Shown: positions 32,881 to 43,018, counted from the first letter of the stretch. The stretch is DNA of 64,000 nucleotides from an uncultured Croceicoccus sp. (GCF_947496385.1 NZ_CANMCP010000002.1:165035-229034); one strand, 5' to 3'. A program made the numbers and translations. Notes: generated by a model not told the origin, from the sequence alone.

Positions 32881-33002
32881 GATCAAACCTTACCTGAAAG
32901 ACATTATGTCAAACGGCGCATCACGCCAGCGCCGCACTGTGCGCGCCCTAACCGCACATGGGATGGCTGACAACCCATAGGATTGGCGAAACATTGCGCG
33001 GA

Positions 33003-34007
33003 TCAGGGGGCCATGCGCAACGGGCTGGCCTCGGCGAGGATGAGCATGAAACGATTCTTGTCGTCGCTCCACCGCCGCATCGGCGTCCAGCCGCCCGCAA
33101 GCAGCAGCGTATTGGCGCTGCGCTTGCCATATTTGTGGCTGTTCTCGGTATGGATCGTCTCGCCCCTGGCCATTGCGAAATCATGGCCGCAGATCGCAAA
33201 ACGCATGTCGGCCTGCGCCTCCAGATGCATTTCGATGCGCGCGATATCATCGTTCCAGATCGCCCGATGCGCAAAATCCGCCACGGGAATATCGCCGCCC
33301 AGCTCGCGATTGATGCGGGTGAGGAGGTTGAGGTTGAACGCCGCCGTCACCCCGGCCGCATCGTCATAGGCAGCCTCCAGCACGGCGGTATCCTTGATCC
33401 GGTCCATCCCGATCAGCAGTTGTGCCGGCGTTTCGCCCGCCCCGTCCGCACTCAACGTGCGTCGCATCTGGCGCAGCAGGTCGACCGCGGTGCGCGGCAC
33501 CAGATTGCCGATCGTCGATCCGGGAAAGAACCCCAGCCGCGGCGCGCCCGCGATCGCATCCGGCAGGGTGACGGGCTTCGTAAAATCCGCCTCGACCGGG
33601 TGAATCGGCAGGTCGGGAAAGCTTTTGGCCAGCGTATTGGCCGACGCGCGCAGGAATTCGCCCGAAATGTCGAGCGGGACATAGGCCGACGGCGCAATGG
33701 CATCGAGCAGCAGCGGCGTCTTCGCCGAACTGCCCGAGCCGAATTCCACCACGGCGCGGCCCGATCCGATGGCATCGGCAAATTCCTGCCCCCGCGCGGA
33801 CAGGATCTCCCGCTCCGCCCGGGTCGGGTAATATTCGGGAACGGCGGTGATATCCTCGAACAATTGCGATCCGCGTTCGTCATAGAACCACCGCGCCGGC
33901 ACCGCCTTCTGGGCCTGTGACAGGCCGGCGATCACCTCGTCGCGAAAGGCGCGGTCGATCCCGCTCGCATCTTCATCGACGATGCGAACCGCTTGTTCGA
34001 CTGGCAT
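33003..34007 (-). CDS. egtD: L-histidine N-alpha-methyltransferase
   Basis: 334 residues from ATG 34007. EgtD family: ARWFYDERGSQLFEDITAVP, the SAM-binding VEFGSGSSAKTPLLLDAI, LGFFPGSTIGNLVP, and a C-terminal RIEMHLEAQADMRF with GETIHTENSHKYG for histidine binding. It trimethylates histidine to hercynine, the first step of ergothioneine synthesis. It starts 10 bases after egtB ends, so the two are an operon. Cytoplasmic and complete. Confidence 0.95.
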   Translation of the reverse strand: MPVEQAVRIVDEDASGIDRAFRDEVIAGLSQAQKAVPARWFYDERGSQLFEDITAVPEYYPTRAEREILSARGQEFADAIGSGRAVVEFGSGSSAKTPLLLDAIAPSAYVPLDISGEFLRASANTLAKSFPDLPIHPVEADFTKPVTLPDAIAGAPRLGFFPGSTIGNLVPRTAVDLLRQMRRTLSADGAGETPAQLLIGMDRIKDTAVLEAAYDDAAGVTAAFNLNLLTRINRELGGDIPVADFAHRAIWNDDIARIEMHLEAQADMRFAICGHDFAMARGETIHTENSHKYGKRSANTLLLAGGWTPMRRWSDDKNRFMLILAEASPLRMAP

Positions 34008-34017
34008 GTGTATCCCC

Positions 34018-35304
34018 TCAAATATCCTTGGCGAGCCGGAGCCCGGTGAATTGCCACCGCATGTGCGGATAGAAGAAATTGCGATAGCTGGCGCGCATGT
34101 GGCCGCGCACCGTCGCACAGCTCCCCCCCTTCAACACGAACTGCCCCGACATGAACTTGCCGTTATATTCGCCGACCGCCCCTTCGACCGGGCGGAACCG
34201 GGGATAGGGCAGATACGCACTACGCGTCCATTGCCAGCACGACCCGAACAGACCGTCTCGCGCCACGGGATGGACCGGGCCGGCGCTGTCGAACTGCTGT
34301 CCCGCATGCGGATCCTCGCTCGCGGCGAGCGCCTCCCACTCTGCCTCGGTCGGCAGGCGCGCGCCGGCCCATTGGGCAAAGGCATCGGCCTCGTAATAGG
34401 AAATATGCGTGACCGGCGCATCGGGATCGCGCCGCCGCGCGCCGGAGAGGGTGAACTGCGTGTCGCCCTCCCAATACATCGGCGCGGCAATGCCATTGGC
34501 CTGCACCCATGCCCACCCATCGGACAGCCACAGCGCCGCATCGCGATAGCCGCCATCGGCGACAAACGCCTCCCATTCGCGATTGGTCACGAGCCGCCGC
34601 GCCATCGCGAACGGTTCGAGGAGATGGCGGTGGCGCGGCCCCTCGCAGTCAAAGGCGAAATCGCGGGCCGCATCCGCATCGTCCGCGCCGAAATCATGGC
34701 CGATGCGCGTGATGCCGCCGGGATGCTCGATCCAGCCATCATCGCCCGGCGCGCCCGTCGGCACGTCGCCCTCGAACATCGCGGGGCCGAGCGGGTTTTG
34801 AAACAACGCATGCTTGATATCGGTGAGCAGCAATTCCTGGTGCTGCTGCTCATGCGCGATGCCGAGCGCGATGAGCTCCGCGCAATCCTCGCGGGTCAGC
34901 AGCGGCTCCATCGCATCGTCAACCGCGCGGCGAAAGGCGACGATTTCCTCCAGCGTGGGGCGCGAGAGCATACCGCGCGAAAACCGGGCGATCCGCTCGC
35001 CCTCCGCCTCGTAATAGCTGTTGAAAAGATACGGAAATTTCTCATCGAAAAGCCGATAGCCGTCGAGCCGGTCGCGCAGGAGAAAGGTCTCGAAAAACCA
35101 TGTCGTGTGCGCCAGGTGCCATTTCGCCGGGCTGGCATCCTCCATCGACTGTATCGTGGCGTCGGCATCGGAGAGCGGCGCGGCGAGATCGAGGCTGAGC
35201 TGGCGGGTCGCGCGGAACCGTTCGGCCAGGCTGTTCATGGCCGGGGAATCGGTCGCCCCGGCGCGTGTCGTGTCGATCTCGGGGCGGGGCGCGGCATTAT
35301 CCAT
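34018..35304 (-). CDS. egtB: Ergothioneine sulfoxide synthase EgtB
   Basis: 428 residues from ATG 35304 (or ATG 35238). The N-terminal DinB-like domain carries the iron ligands in KWHLAHTTWFFETFLL and HEQQHQELLLTD. The C-terminal formylglycine-generating-enzyme-like domain has ARRLVTNREWEAFV, LPTEAEWEAL, and FVLKGGSCATVRGHMRASYR. It couples hercynine with cysteine or gamma-glutamylcysteine using iron and oxygen. Forms an operon with egtD. No EgtA, EgtC or EgtE is visible nearby, as in other Proteobacteria, so the sulfur donor and lyase must be encoded elsewhere. Confidence 0.95.
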   Translation of the reverse strand: MDNAAPRPEIDTTRAGATDSPAMNSLAERFRATRQLSLDLAAPLSDADATIQSMEDASPAKWHLAHTTWFFETFLLRDRLDGYRLFDEKFPYLFNSYYEAEGERIARFSRGMLSRPTLEEIVAFRRAVDDAMEPLLTREDCAELIALGIAHEQQHQELLLTDIKHALFQNPLGPAMFEGDVPTGAPGDDGWIEHPGGITRIGHDFGADDADAARDFAFDCEGPRHRHLLEPFAMARRLVTNREWEAFVADGGYRDAALWLSDGWAWVQANGIAAPMYWEGDTQFTLSGARRRDPDAPVTHISYYEADAFAQWAGARLPTEAEWEALAASEDPHAGQQFDSAGPVHPVARDGLFGSCWQWTRSAYLPYPRFRPVEGAVGEYNGKFMSGQFVLKGGSCATVRGHMRASYRNFFYPHMRWQFTGLRLAKDI

Positions 35305-35406
35305 GCCCCTATAATGCGCGATCGGCGCCGAAGTGCCAACCGCACGCGCAAATTCATCCGATTCCGGTGCGACCGGGGCATGGCGACGGCCACGCCCCGG
35401 CTGGAA

Positions 35407-36789
35407 TCATGCGGCTTCGGCGTCGCGCTGCCGCATTTCCATGTTCAGCATTTCGGCGAGCAGGAAGGCCAGTTCGATCGACTGCGCCCCGTTCAGGCGC
35501 GGATCGCAATGGGTGCGATACCGGTCGCCCAGCGCCTCGTCCGTGATGGCGATGGCGCCGCCAGTGCATTCGGTCACGTCCTGCCCGGTCATTTCGACAT
35601 GGATGCCGCCGGCGTGGGTGCCCTCGGCCCGGTGAACCGCGAAAAAGCCCTTCACCTCCGACAGGATGCGGTCGAACGGGCGGGTTTTCAGGCCGCTCGG
35701 CGATTTGATGACATTGCCGTGCATCGGGTCGCACGACCACACCACCGGGTGCCCTTCACGCTTGACCGCACGGACCAGTGGGGCGAGGCCCGCCTCCACC
35801 TTTTCATGGCCGAACCGGCTGATGAGCGTGATCCGCCCCGGCTCGCGCGCGGGGTTGAGCGTGTCGAGCAGGCGCAGCATCGCATCGGGTTCGAGCGAGG
35901 GCCCGCATTTCATCCCGATGGGGTTGTTCACTCCGCGCAGATATTCGACATGGGCGCTGCCCTCGAACCGGGTGCGATCCCCGATCCACAGCATGTGCGC
36001 GGAGGTATCGTACCAGTCGCCGGTGAGCGAATCCTTCCGGGTGAGCGCCTGTTCATACGGCAACAGCAACGCTTCGTGGCTGGTGTAGAAGCTGGTGCCC
36101 TGCAATTGCGGGACGGTTGCGGGATCGACGCCGCATGCCGCCATGAAGTCCAGCGCCTCCGAAATGCGGTCCGCCGTCTGCGAAAAGCGCGCGCCCCAGT
36201 CGGAACGCCCGATATGGTCCTGCGTCCACTGGTGCACCTGCCGCAGATTGGCATAGCCGCCGCCCGCAAAGGCGCGCAGCAGATTGAGCGTGGCCGCGTT
36301 CTGGCTATAGGCGCGGATCATGCGCTCGGGATCGGGTTGGCGTCCCGTGAAATCGAAGCCGATGTCGTTGATGATGTCGCCGAAATAGCTGGGCAGCTCG
36401 GTCTCGCCCTGCGTTTCGGTGGGGGCGGAGCGCGGCTTGGCGAACTGCCCCGCCATTCGCCCGACCTTCACGACCTTCTGCTTGCTCGCGAAGGTCAGCA
36501 CGACCGCCATCTGCAGCAGCACGCGGAACGTGTCGCGAATATTGTCGGGGTGGAATTCGGCGAAGCTTTCCGCGCAATCGCCGCCCTGCAACAAAAATCC
36601 GCGGCCGCCCGCCACCTCGGCGAGATCGGCCTTGAGCGCGCGCGCCTCGCCCGCGAAGACGAGCGGCGGATAATGCGACAGGCGCTCCTCGACATCGTTC
36701 AGGGCCGCCGTATCGGCATAGGTCGGCAGGTGCCGCCCCTCATGCGATTTCCAGCTTTCGGGGCTCCAGTCGTTTGCCAATGTGGTCAC
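35407..36789 (-). CDS. Class II DAHP synthase
   Basis: 460 residues from GTG 36789. Plant-type (class II) DAHP synthase motifs: [19 protein letters not shown] (with manganese-ligand cysteine), [57 protein letters not shown]. It condenses phosphoenolpyruvate and erythrose 4-phosphate, the first step of the shikimate pathway. Family length and all metal-site regions are intact. Single gene. Confidence 0.95.
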   Translation of the reverse strand: MTTLANDWSPESWKSHEGRHLPTYADTAALNDVEERLSHYPPLVFAGEARALKADLAEVAGGRGFLLQGGDCAESFAEFHPDNIRDTFRVLLQMAVVLTFASKQKVVKVGRMAGQFAKPRSAPTETQGETELPSYFGDIINDIGFDFTGRQPDPERMIRAYSQNAATLNLLRAFAGGGYANLRQVHQWTQDHIGRSDWGARFSQTADRISEALDFMAACGVDPATVPQLQGTSFYTSHEALLLPYEQALTRKDSLTGDWYDTSAHMLWIGDRTRFEGSAHVEYLRGVNNPIGMKCGPSLEPDAMLRLLDTLNPAREPGRITLISRFGHEKVEAGLAPLVRAVKREGHPVVWSCDPMHGNVIKSPSGLKTRPFDRILSEVKGFFAVHRAEGTHAGGIHVEMTGQDVTECTGGAIAITDEALGDRYRTHCDPRLNGAQSIELAFLLAEMLNMEMRQRDAEAA

Positions 36790-36939
36790 TCCATCGCGCC
36801 GCCAGTCGTGGCGGTCTTGTCATGTTCGGTGGTGGTCGGAAGGCGCCCGCCATAGCAACGCGCATCCCGCTTTGCAAAGGTTACAATGGTAAACATCGAA
36901 ACGAAACGATGCTGCGCATGTCACACGCGCAGCATCGCA

Positions 36940-39891
36940 TCATTCCCCGGCCTGTTCCTCCGGCAGCACGGAGATGCGGACCGTGTCCTCTCCTGCGAGG
37001 AACATCTGCGCCAGCTTCTGCATCGTTTCGGGCGTCGTGCGCGAATAATCGTCGAGGATCGAGCGCACCTGATCGAAGCGCCGCGGATCGCGCGCCGCCC
37101 CGCCGAGCTGGTTGAGCCAGAAGCCGTTCCCGCTCGACGACCGGCTGATCAGCTGCCGCAGCGGTTCGGTGACGCGGGCGATCTCCTCTGCGCCGGGCGG
37201 ATTGGCGACGAGGTCGGCGGCAATGCCGTTGGCGACGTCATAAAACGCCGGCACGTCCTTGGGCTGCAGCTGCGCCATGGCGATGATCATGCCGCCATCC
37301 TCGCGGTCGAGCGGCCAGCGCGAGGCGACATTGGGCGCATAGCTCGCGCCCAGCCGTTCGCGCATCGCATCGAACAGGCGGTTGTTGAACAATTGCGAGA
37401 GGATCTCGACCTGCCGCGAAAGCCGCACGCGGTCACGCCCGCCGCCCGTCGGCCAGGCGATGATCGCCGCGGCCTGGTTCGCGTCGCCGCGATGGGTGAG
37501 CACGATCGGATCGCCGCCCGTTTCGGGGAAGGAGGAAAGCTGCGGCCTCATTTCCATCGCGGGGCGCTGGTCGAGGGCGCCGAACGTCCTTTCCAGATCG
37601 GCAACCGCCTGCGCACGGTCGAAATCGCCGAAGATTTCCACCGTTACCGGCCCGCTCGCCAGGATCGGCTCCCATACCTTGCGGAAGCCTTCGGGGGTGA
37701 GCGTCTCCGCCTCCGCCGGGGTGGGCGCGTGGAAGCGCGGGTCCTCACCGCGCAGGATATATTCGAGGTCGCGCTCGATCACGCCGGCCGGGCTGGTGGC
37801 GTAGCTGCCATAGCCGAGCGCCAGCGCGGCCCGCGTGCGCAGGATCGGCTGCGCATCCCAGCGCGGATCGGCCAGTTTCGCCGCGAACAGGTAAAGCTGA
37901 TCGGCGAGGTCGGACTGGCGCGTTTCCGCGCTCATCACGAAATTGTCCTCCTCGATGGCGAAGCCGAGGCCGAGCTTGCGCCCGGTCGCGATGCGTTCGA
38001 GGTCGTCCTGGTCGAGCTGACCGACGCCCGCGCTCATCAAAGCACCTTCGCCGAGCGTCGCATAGGGGGCGCTGTCCGCATCGAACGCACCGTAGCCCGC
38101 ACCGAACCGCACGCGCACATTGGCGCGCCCCGGTTCGGCATCGTTCGCCCACAGCATCGCGCGCACGCCATTCGAAAGCGTGATCGTCTCGATACCCAAA
38201 AGGCCCGAGGGCGCCTCCTCGACCACCGTGCCCGGCGTGCCGATGGCGGGGAGGTCGGCAAAGGACAGCTGCGGTCCGTTATCGGCACTGTTGTCGAGCG
38301 CCTCGACCGGGGCGAGCAGCGCCGCGCGGAACGCGGCGGCATCCGCCTCCTCCGCATCGGGCACGATCATCAGGCCGCGCAGGACCTCACCGGTGAAAAG
38401 TTGCCGCGTATGTTGCAGGATAGCTTGCGGCGTAATGCGGTCGCTCATCCCGCGCAGCACGTCGAGCACCGTATCGGGCGCCGCCACGGTTTCGCGAATG
38501 TCGATGGCCTGCACGATATTGTCGGCAAGGTCGCGCGTCTGCTGCACCGAGGAAGTCTCCACCCCGATGGCGAAGGCATTGTCGAATTCGGCAAGCTCGC
38601 GCTGCACCTCCGCCTCGGTCGGCGGAGTGGCGAGCGCCGACGCGATCACCGCGCGTACATCGTTCAGCGCGGCCTGCCAGTCGTCGGACAGGGGCGTGAC
38701 CGATACGAAGGTCACGTCCGCGCTGCGGTTGACGTCGTCCTGGCCGACCTGCGCGGCGAGATAGCTGCCGCCGGCGCGGGCCTGCGCCTCCAGCCTGCGA
38801 TTCAGTACCGAGATCGCCAGCTGATCGAGGAGCAGCCCCTCGTTATACGCGATGGTATCGGCGACCTTCTCCCATGGGCGGAGCACGGCATAGCCGACAT
38901 TGCGCGGCAGGTCGGGTTCGACCATCACCCGCGTCTCCCCCACGGGCGCCAGCGCGCCTTCTGCGGAGCGGGCATCGGCGCCTGCGACCGGATCGCCGAA
39001 GTCGGGCGCCGGCACGGCGCGGCCCTTCCCCTTCCAGCCGCCGAAATATTTCTGCAGGAGCTGCGTCATCAACGCAGGATCGAGATCGCCTGCAATGGAA
39101 ATCACGGTGTTCTCCGGCCGGTACCACCGGTCATAGAACGCGCGCACGTTCCGCCGCCCCGCGGCGCCCAGCGTGGCCTCCGTACCGATGGGCGCGCGGG
39201 TGGCGAGCGGCTGCCCCGCGAAATAGGTCTCCCGGCTGGCCTCGCTCACGCGGAGGCCGGCGCCGCCCCGCTCCCGCTTTTCGGCGAGCACGATGGGCAC
39301 CTCGGTCTTCACGCCCTTTTCGGAAAGCGTGGGCGCCGTGACCATGCCCGACAGCAAGCGAAACACCTCGTCCGCCTTCGCCGGGTCCATGTCGGGCACG
39401 TCGAGCTTGTACACGGTCTGCGTCGGGGTCGTTTCGGCGTTGGTATCGTTGCCGAACGTCGCGCCGAGCTGTTCCCAGCGGGGGATCGTCTCCCCCGGCC
39501 CGAGATATTTCGATTCCCGGAACACAAGATGTTCGAGAAGATGGGCAAAGCCGCGCTCATCCTCGGTTTCGTGGAGCGACCCGGCATCGACGCGCACGCG
39601 GATCGACACCTGCCCCTGCGGCACCTCGTTGAAGCGCACCGCATAGCGCAGCCCGTTTTCCAGCTCGCCGAAATCCCATTCGGTATCGGGCGGCACGTCG
39701 CTCCCGCGGTAGATCCAAGGGCGGTCCGTTTCCACCTGCGGCCATTCGCGGCTCGCCTCGGCGGACGGGGCGGGTTGTGCATGGGCGGCGGGTGAAAGGG
39801 CGGAAAGGCCCACGAGAGCGGAGAGCGAGAGGGCGAAGGGCGATACGGCAAGACGCATGGCCGTGCGGGCGTTCAATATCATGGGCGCCAT
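36940..39891 (-). CDS. Periplasmic M16 (insulinase-family) protease
   Basis: 983 residues from ATG 39891, with a Sec signal peptide ending in LSPAAHAQ. The N-terminal active M16 domain has the inverted zinc motif HLLEHLVFR (HxxEH) and a downstream glutamate region (EVPIVLAEKRE). A second, inactive M16 half occupies residues about 540-980, as in pitrilysin-type enzymes. It degrades peptides in the periplasm. Full length. The plus strand is open over most of the gene, which is a composition artefact. Confidence 0.92.
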   Translation of the reverse strand: MAPMILNARTAMRLAVSPFALSLSALVGLSALSPAAHAQPAPSAEASREWPQVETDRPWIYRGSDVPPDTEWDFGELENGLRYAVRFNEVPQGQVSIRVRVDAGSLHETEDERGFAHLLEHLVFRESKYLGPGETIPRWEQLGATFGNDTNAETTPTQTVYKLDVPDMDPAKADEVFRLLSGMVTAPTLSEKGVKTEVPIVLAEKRERGGAGLRVSEASRETYFAGQPLATRAPIGTEATLGAAGRRNVRAFYDRWYRPENTVISIAGDLDPALMTQLLQKYFGGWKGKGRAVPAPDFGDPVAGADARSAEGALAPVGETRVMVEPDLPRNVGYAVLRPWEKVADTIAYNEGLLLDQLAISVLNRRLEAQARAGGSYLAAQVGQDDVNRSADVTFVSVTPLSDDWQAALNDVRAVIASALATPPTEAEVQRELAEFDNAFAIGVETSSVQQTRDLADNIVQAIDIRETVAAPDTVLDVLRGMSDRITPQAILQHTRQLFTGEVLRGLMIVPDAEEADAAAFRAALLAPVEALDNSADNGPQLSFADLPAIGTPGTVVEEAPSGLLGIETITLSNGVRAMLWANDAEPGRANVRVRFGAGYGAFDADSAPYATLGEGALMSAGVGQLDQDDLERIATGRKLGLGFAIEEDNFVMSAETRQSDLADQLYLFAAKLADPRWDAQPILRTRAALALGYGSYATSPAGVIERDLEYILRGEDPRFHAPTPAEAETLTPEGFRKVWEPILASGPVTVEIFGDFDRAQAVADLERTFGALDQRPAMEMRPQLSSFPETGGDPIVLTHRGDANQAAAIIAWPTGGGRDRVRLSRQVEILSQLFNNRLFDAMRERLGASYAPNVASRWPLDREDGGMIIAMAQLQPKDVPAFYDVANGIAADLVANPPGAEEIARVTEPLRQLISRSSSGNGFWLNQLGGAARDPRRFDQVRSILDDYSRTTPETMQKLAQMFLAGEDTVRISVLPEEQAGE

Positions 39892-39995
39892 ATAGGTGGC
39901 CGGGTGATGAAGCGCCACTGAATACCGGCATCGGCCTGTTGGCGCGGGGCGACGATGGCGCTTGAATGCAGGCGGTTTCTCTCTACATCGGGCGC

Positions 39996-40571
39996 ATGTT
40001 CATCGAAACCGAAACCACGCCCAATCCCTCCACGCTGAAATTCCTGCCCGGACGGCAGGTGATGCCATCCGGCACGCGCGAGTTTACCGACCCCGAAACG
40101 GCCGAAGCCTCGCCGCTGGCGTCCGCGCTGTTCTCGCTCGGCGATGTGACGGGCGTGTTGTTCGGCGGCGATTTCGTGGCGGTGACCGCGGCGCCGGGCG
40201 CCGACTGGTCCGCGCTGAAGCCGCAGGTGGTCTCGGTCCTGCTCGACCATTTCGTGTCCGAAGCGCCTCTGTTCGCAGGCGGCGGGGCGGAATTTTCCGT
40301 GCCGGCCGAAACCGATCCCGTCGTCGCCGACCGGGAGGAAGACGCCGACATCATCGCGCAGATCAAGGACCTGCTCGAAACCCGGGTGCGCCCGGCGGTC
40401 GCGGCCGATGGCGGCGATATCGTCTATCGCGGGTTCGACGATGGCGTCGTCTATCTCGGCATGCAGGGGGCTTGTTCGGGTTGCCCGTCCTCGACCGCGA
40501 CGCTGAAACACGGGATCGAGGGCTTGCTGAAACATTACGTTCCCGAAGTGAGCGAAGTGCGCGCGGCCTGA
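39996..40571 (+). CDS. nfuA: Fe-S cluster carrier NfuA/NifU-like
   Basis: 191 residues from ATG 39996 (MFIETETTPNPSTLKFLPGR), the Nfu N-terminal signature. The C-terminal NifU domain (IKDLLETRVRPAVAADGGDI, VYLGMQGACSGCPSSTATLK) carries the CxxC cluster site. It transfers Fe-S clusters to client enzymes. An upstream in-frame start gives 10 extra residues with no similarity. Confidence 0.95.
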   Translation: MFIETETTPNPSTLKFLPGRQVMPSGTREFTDPETAEASPLASALFSLGDVTGVLFGGDFVAVTAAPGADWSALKPQVVSVLLDHFVSEAPLFAGGGAEFSVPAETDPVVADREEDADIIAQIKDLLETRVRPAVAADGGDIVYRGFDDGVVYLGMQGACSGCPSSTATLKHGIEGLLKHYVPEVSEVRAA

Positions 40572-40609
40572 ACCCCGCCGCGCCCTTTTCGACAGTTCAG
40601 AGGCCGATC

Positions 40610-41215
40610 ATGACCGACACCGCCCTTCCCCAGCCCGTCGACGCCCATGCGCTGGACCGCATCTTTCGCGAGGCGCGGACGATGAACGGCTATCTCGACA
40701 AGCCGGTCGCGCCCGACATGCTGCACCGCATCTGGGACCTCATGAAGATGGGGCCGACCTCGGCCAATCAGCTTCCCGCGCGGCTGATCTGGTGCACATC
40801 GGACGATGCGCGCAAACGCCTCGCCGCCTGTGCGAGCGAGGGCAATCGCGACAAGATCGAGCAGGCGCCCGTTGCGGTCATCCTCGCGATGGATCTCGAC
40901 TTTCACGAGGAGCTGCCCTGGCTGTTCCCCCATACCGACGCGAAAAGCTGGTTCGAGGATGAGGACGCGCGCCGCGAAAGCGCCTTTCGCAATTCGAGCC
41001 TGCAGGGCGCCTATTTCATCATCGCATGCCGCGCGCTCGGTCTCGATTGCGGGCCGATGTCGGGCTTCGACGCGGACAAGGTGACGTCCGAATTCCTCGG
41101 CGATCATCCGCGCTGGCGTCCCAATTTCATTTCCACTCTCGGCTACGGCGACATGGACAGCACCTATGACCGCAGCCCGCGTCCCGATTTCGAGACGTTC
41201 AATATCGTCCTCTGA
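40610..41215 (+). CDS. Nitroreductase, RutE/HadB-like malonic semialdehyde reductase family
   Basis: 201 residues from ATG 40610. FMN-dependent nitroreductase fold: FREARTMNGYLDKPVAPDML, MKMGPTSANQLPARLIW, FRNSSLQGAYFIIACRALGL, CGPMSGFDADKV, ending ISTLGYGDMDSTYDRSPRPD. Layout and length match the RutE/HadB branch (probable malonic semialdehyde reductase), although no other rut genes are nearby, so the natural substrate is open. Follows nfuA by 38 bases. Confidence 0.88.
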   Translation: MTDTALPQPVDAHALDRIFREARTMNGYLDKPVAPDMLHRIWDLMKMGPTSANQLPARLIWCTSDDARKRLAACASEGNRDKIEQAPVAVILAMDLDFHEELPWLFPHTDAKSWFEDEDARRESAFRNSSLQGAYFIIACRALGLDCGPMSGFDADKVTSEFLGDHPRWRPNFISTLGYGDMDSTYDRSPRPDFETFNIVL

Positions 41216-41236
41216 TCGGGCACGGGGCCGGGTTTC

Positions 41237-41872
41237 GTGAAGACGCTGGTCATCGATTGCGCGACGGAGGCGTGTTCCACCGCGCTGTTCGACCGTGACA
41301 CGCTGATCGCGGGGGACCATGCGGTTCTGGGCCGCGGTCATGCCGAACGGCTGATCCCGATGATCGCGCAATTGCCGGGGCGCGGGCGCGCCGACCGGAT
41401 TGCCGTCGCGCTGGGACCGGGAAGCTTTACCGGCATTCGCGTCGGGCTTGCTGCGGGGCGCGCGCTGGGCGTGGCGTGGGGCGTTCCGCTGCTCGGCTAT
41501 CATACGCATGCGCTCGTCGCGGCGCAGGCGGTCGCCGATGCGGGCGAGCCGGTCGCGGTGTGCAACACCGGCGGTCATGGCGAATGGTTCGTGCAATCGT
41601 TCGGCGACGATGCCACGCCGCTGGACGCGGTGCGTTCGCTGCGCCCCGACGATGCCGCCGCAGCCATCGTATGCGAGCGCATCGCCGGCAATCAGGCAGA
41701 GGCGCTGGTTGCGCGGCGCGGGTCTGGCACGGCGATGCCGATGCTGCCGGATGCGCGGCGCTTCCCCCTCCTGCATGCGGCGCGGCTGACGGGGGATGTC
41801 CGCCCGGCTTACGGGCGCGGACCGGATGCGAAATTGCCCGGCGGTATCGAACCGCCCGCCCTTACCGGATAG
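41237..41872 (+). CDS. tsaB: tRNA threonylcarbamoyladenosine protein TsaB
   Basis: 211 residues from GTG 41237. ASKHA-fold N-terminus (VIDCATEACSTALFD), GRGHAERLIPMIAQL and VALGPGSFTGIRVGLAAGRA are the TsaB/YeaZ hallmarks. It partners TsaD in making t6A37 in tRNAs. Followed after 6 bases by a RimI-like gene, the common tsaB-rimI order. Confidence 0.93.
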   Translation: MKTLVIDCATEACSTALFDRDTLIAGDHAVLGRGHAERLIPMIAQLPGRGRADRIAVALGPGSFTGIRVGLAAGRALGVAWGVPLLGYHTHALVAAQAVADAGEPVAVCNTGGHGEWFVQSFGDDATPLDAVRSLRPDDAAAAIVCERIAGNQAEALVARRGSGTAMPMLPDARRFPLLHAARLTGDVRPAYGRGPDAKLPGGIEPPALTG

Positions 41873-41878
41873 CGCCAC

Positions 41879-42370
41879 GTGCCGCCGCACGACGACATCG
41901 ACGCGATGATGGACGTGATGAAAAGCGCGTTCGATCCCGCCTTCGGCGAGGCATGGACCCGTGCACAATTGACGGGCGGCCTGCTCATGCCCGGCACGCA
42001 ATATTCCATCATCCGTAGTGACGGGCGGTTCGACGGCCCGTTCGACACATCGTGCGAGGCGGCGGGATTCGCGGTGGTGCGCACCGTTCTGGACGAGGCG
42101 GAGCTGATGCTCATCGCGGTGGCGCCGCGCTGGCGGGGGCGCGGTTACGGGCGGCATCTGCTGATCGACGTGATCGACCGGGCGGCGGTCGGGGGCGTGG
42201 CGCGGCTTTTCCTCGAAATGCGGTCCGACAATCCGGCCCGTGCGCTTTACGAGGGGATCGGCTTCTGTCCGGTGGGGCGCCGGCCCGGATATTACAAGGG
42301 CCGCGACGGAACCGAGCGCGACGCCGTCACTTATGCAATCGAACCCATCGCCGGCCAGCCCTATTATTAA
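41879..42370 (+). CDS. rimI: RimI-like GNAT N-acetyltransferase
   Basis: 163 residues from GTG 41879. The GNAT fold has the acetyl-CoA loop IAVAPRWRGRGYGRHLLIDV (RxxGxG/A) and RLFLEMRSDNPARALYEGIG with FCPVGRRPGYY, as in RimI, which acetylates the N-terminus of S18 and other proteins. Position right after tsaB supports the name. The S18 gene is elsewhere in this window (23074-23298). Confidence 0.85.
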   Translation: MPPHDDIDAMMDVMKSAFDPAFGEAWTRAQLTGGLLMPGTQYSIIRSDGRFDGPFDTSCEAAGFAVVRTVLDEAELMLIAVAPRWRGRGYGRHLLIDVIDRAAVGGVARLFLEMRSDNPARALYEGIGFCPVGRRPGYYKGRDGTERDAVTYAIEPIAGQPYY

Positions 42371-42586
42371 ATATCGTTTGGCCGCGCCTTGCGATCATTA
42401 TTTGCCGATACTTCGCCAACCTGCCGCGTTTTAGGCTCGTGTTAAGGCGTGTTGCTGTAGGAGATTCGCCTCCGAAGGCTTGTAAATGCGTTTCCGCACT
42501 TTAAGTGGCAGACGCCTCATACGCGCCCCCCTCAACAAAAAGCGCGTATGAAACAAATCATTAACCCCCGTTTGAAAGTCCGAGAG

Positions 42587-43018
42587 ATGGAACAGTCCGA
42601 CCTGGATATGAAGGAAACCCTCATTACTTTGACCTCGGACATCGTGGCCGCTCATGTGAGCAACAATGCCATCGATGTTTCCGATGTCCCCACGCTCATC
42701 ACCGCGGTGCACGCCGCGCTCGCCGGACTGGACGGCGAGGTGAAGCAGGACGAGGCCCCGCCCGAACCCGCCGTATCGATCCGCGCATCGGTAAAGCCCG
42801 ACTACATCGTCTGCCTCGAAGACGGCAAGAAGCTCAAGATGCTGAAACGCCATCTCATGACGCATTACAACATGACGCCCGATGAATATCGCGCGCGCTG
42901 GAACCTGCCCGCGGATTATCCGATGGTCGCGCCCAATTACGCGGAAAAGCGCCGCGAACTGGCCAAGAAGATCGGCCTCGGTCGCAAGCCTGGCACGCGG
43001 GTCAAGAAGAAAAGCTGA
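42587..43018 (+). CDS. MucR/Ros family transcriptional regulator
   Basis: 143 residues from ATG 42587, which aligns with the usual family start (ETLITLTSDIVAAHVSNNAI). The C-terminal prokaryotic zinc-finger region (DYIVCLEDGKKLKMLKRHLM, THYNMTPDEYRARWNLPADY) has Cys and two His ligands (CLEDGKKLKMLKRHLMTHY). The usual second cysteine position is not CxxC, as in many MucR proteins. Controls surface polysaccharides, motility and cell-cycle genes in relatives. A 216-base AT-richer leader (42371-42586) precedes it, suggesting a regulated promoter. Confidence 0.9.
   Translation: MEQSDLDMKETLITLTSDIVAAHVSNNAIDVSDVPTLITAVHAALAGLDGEVKQDEAPPEPAVSIRASVKPDYIVCLEDGKKLKMLKRHLMTHYNMTPDEYRARWNLPADYPMVAPNYAEKRRELAKKIGLGRKPGTRVKKKS

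Noticed and set aside
36886..39795. 969-codon plus-strand frame opposite the M16 protease
   Set aside because: Shadow of a GC-rich gene. No start context or family features, while the minus strand has signal peptide and zinc motif.
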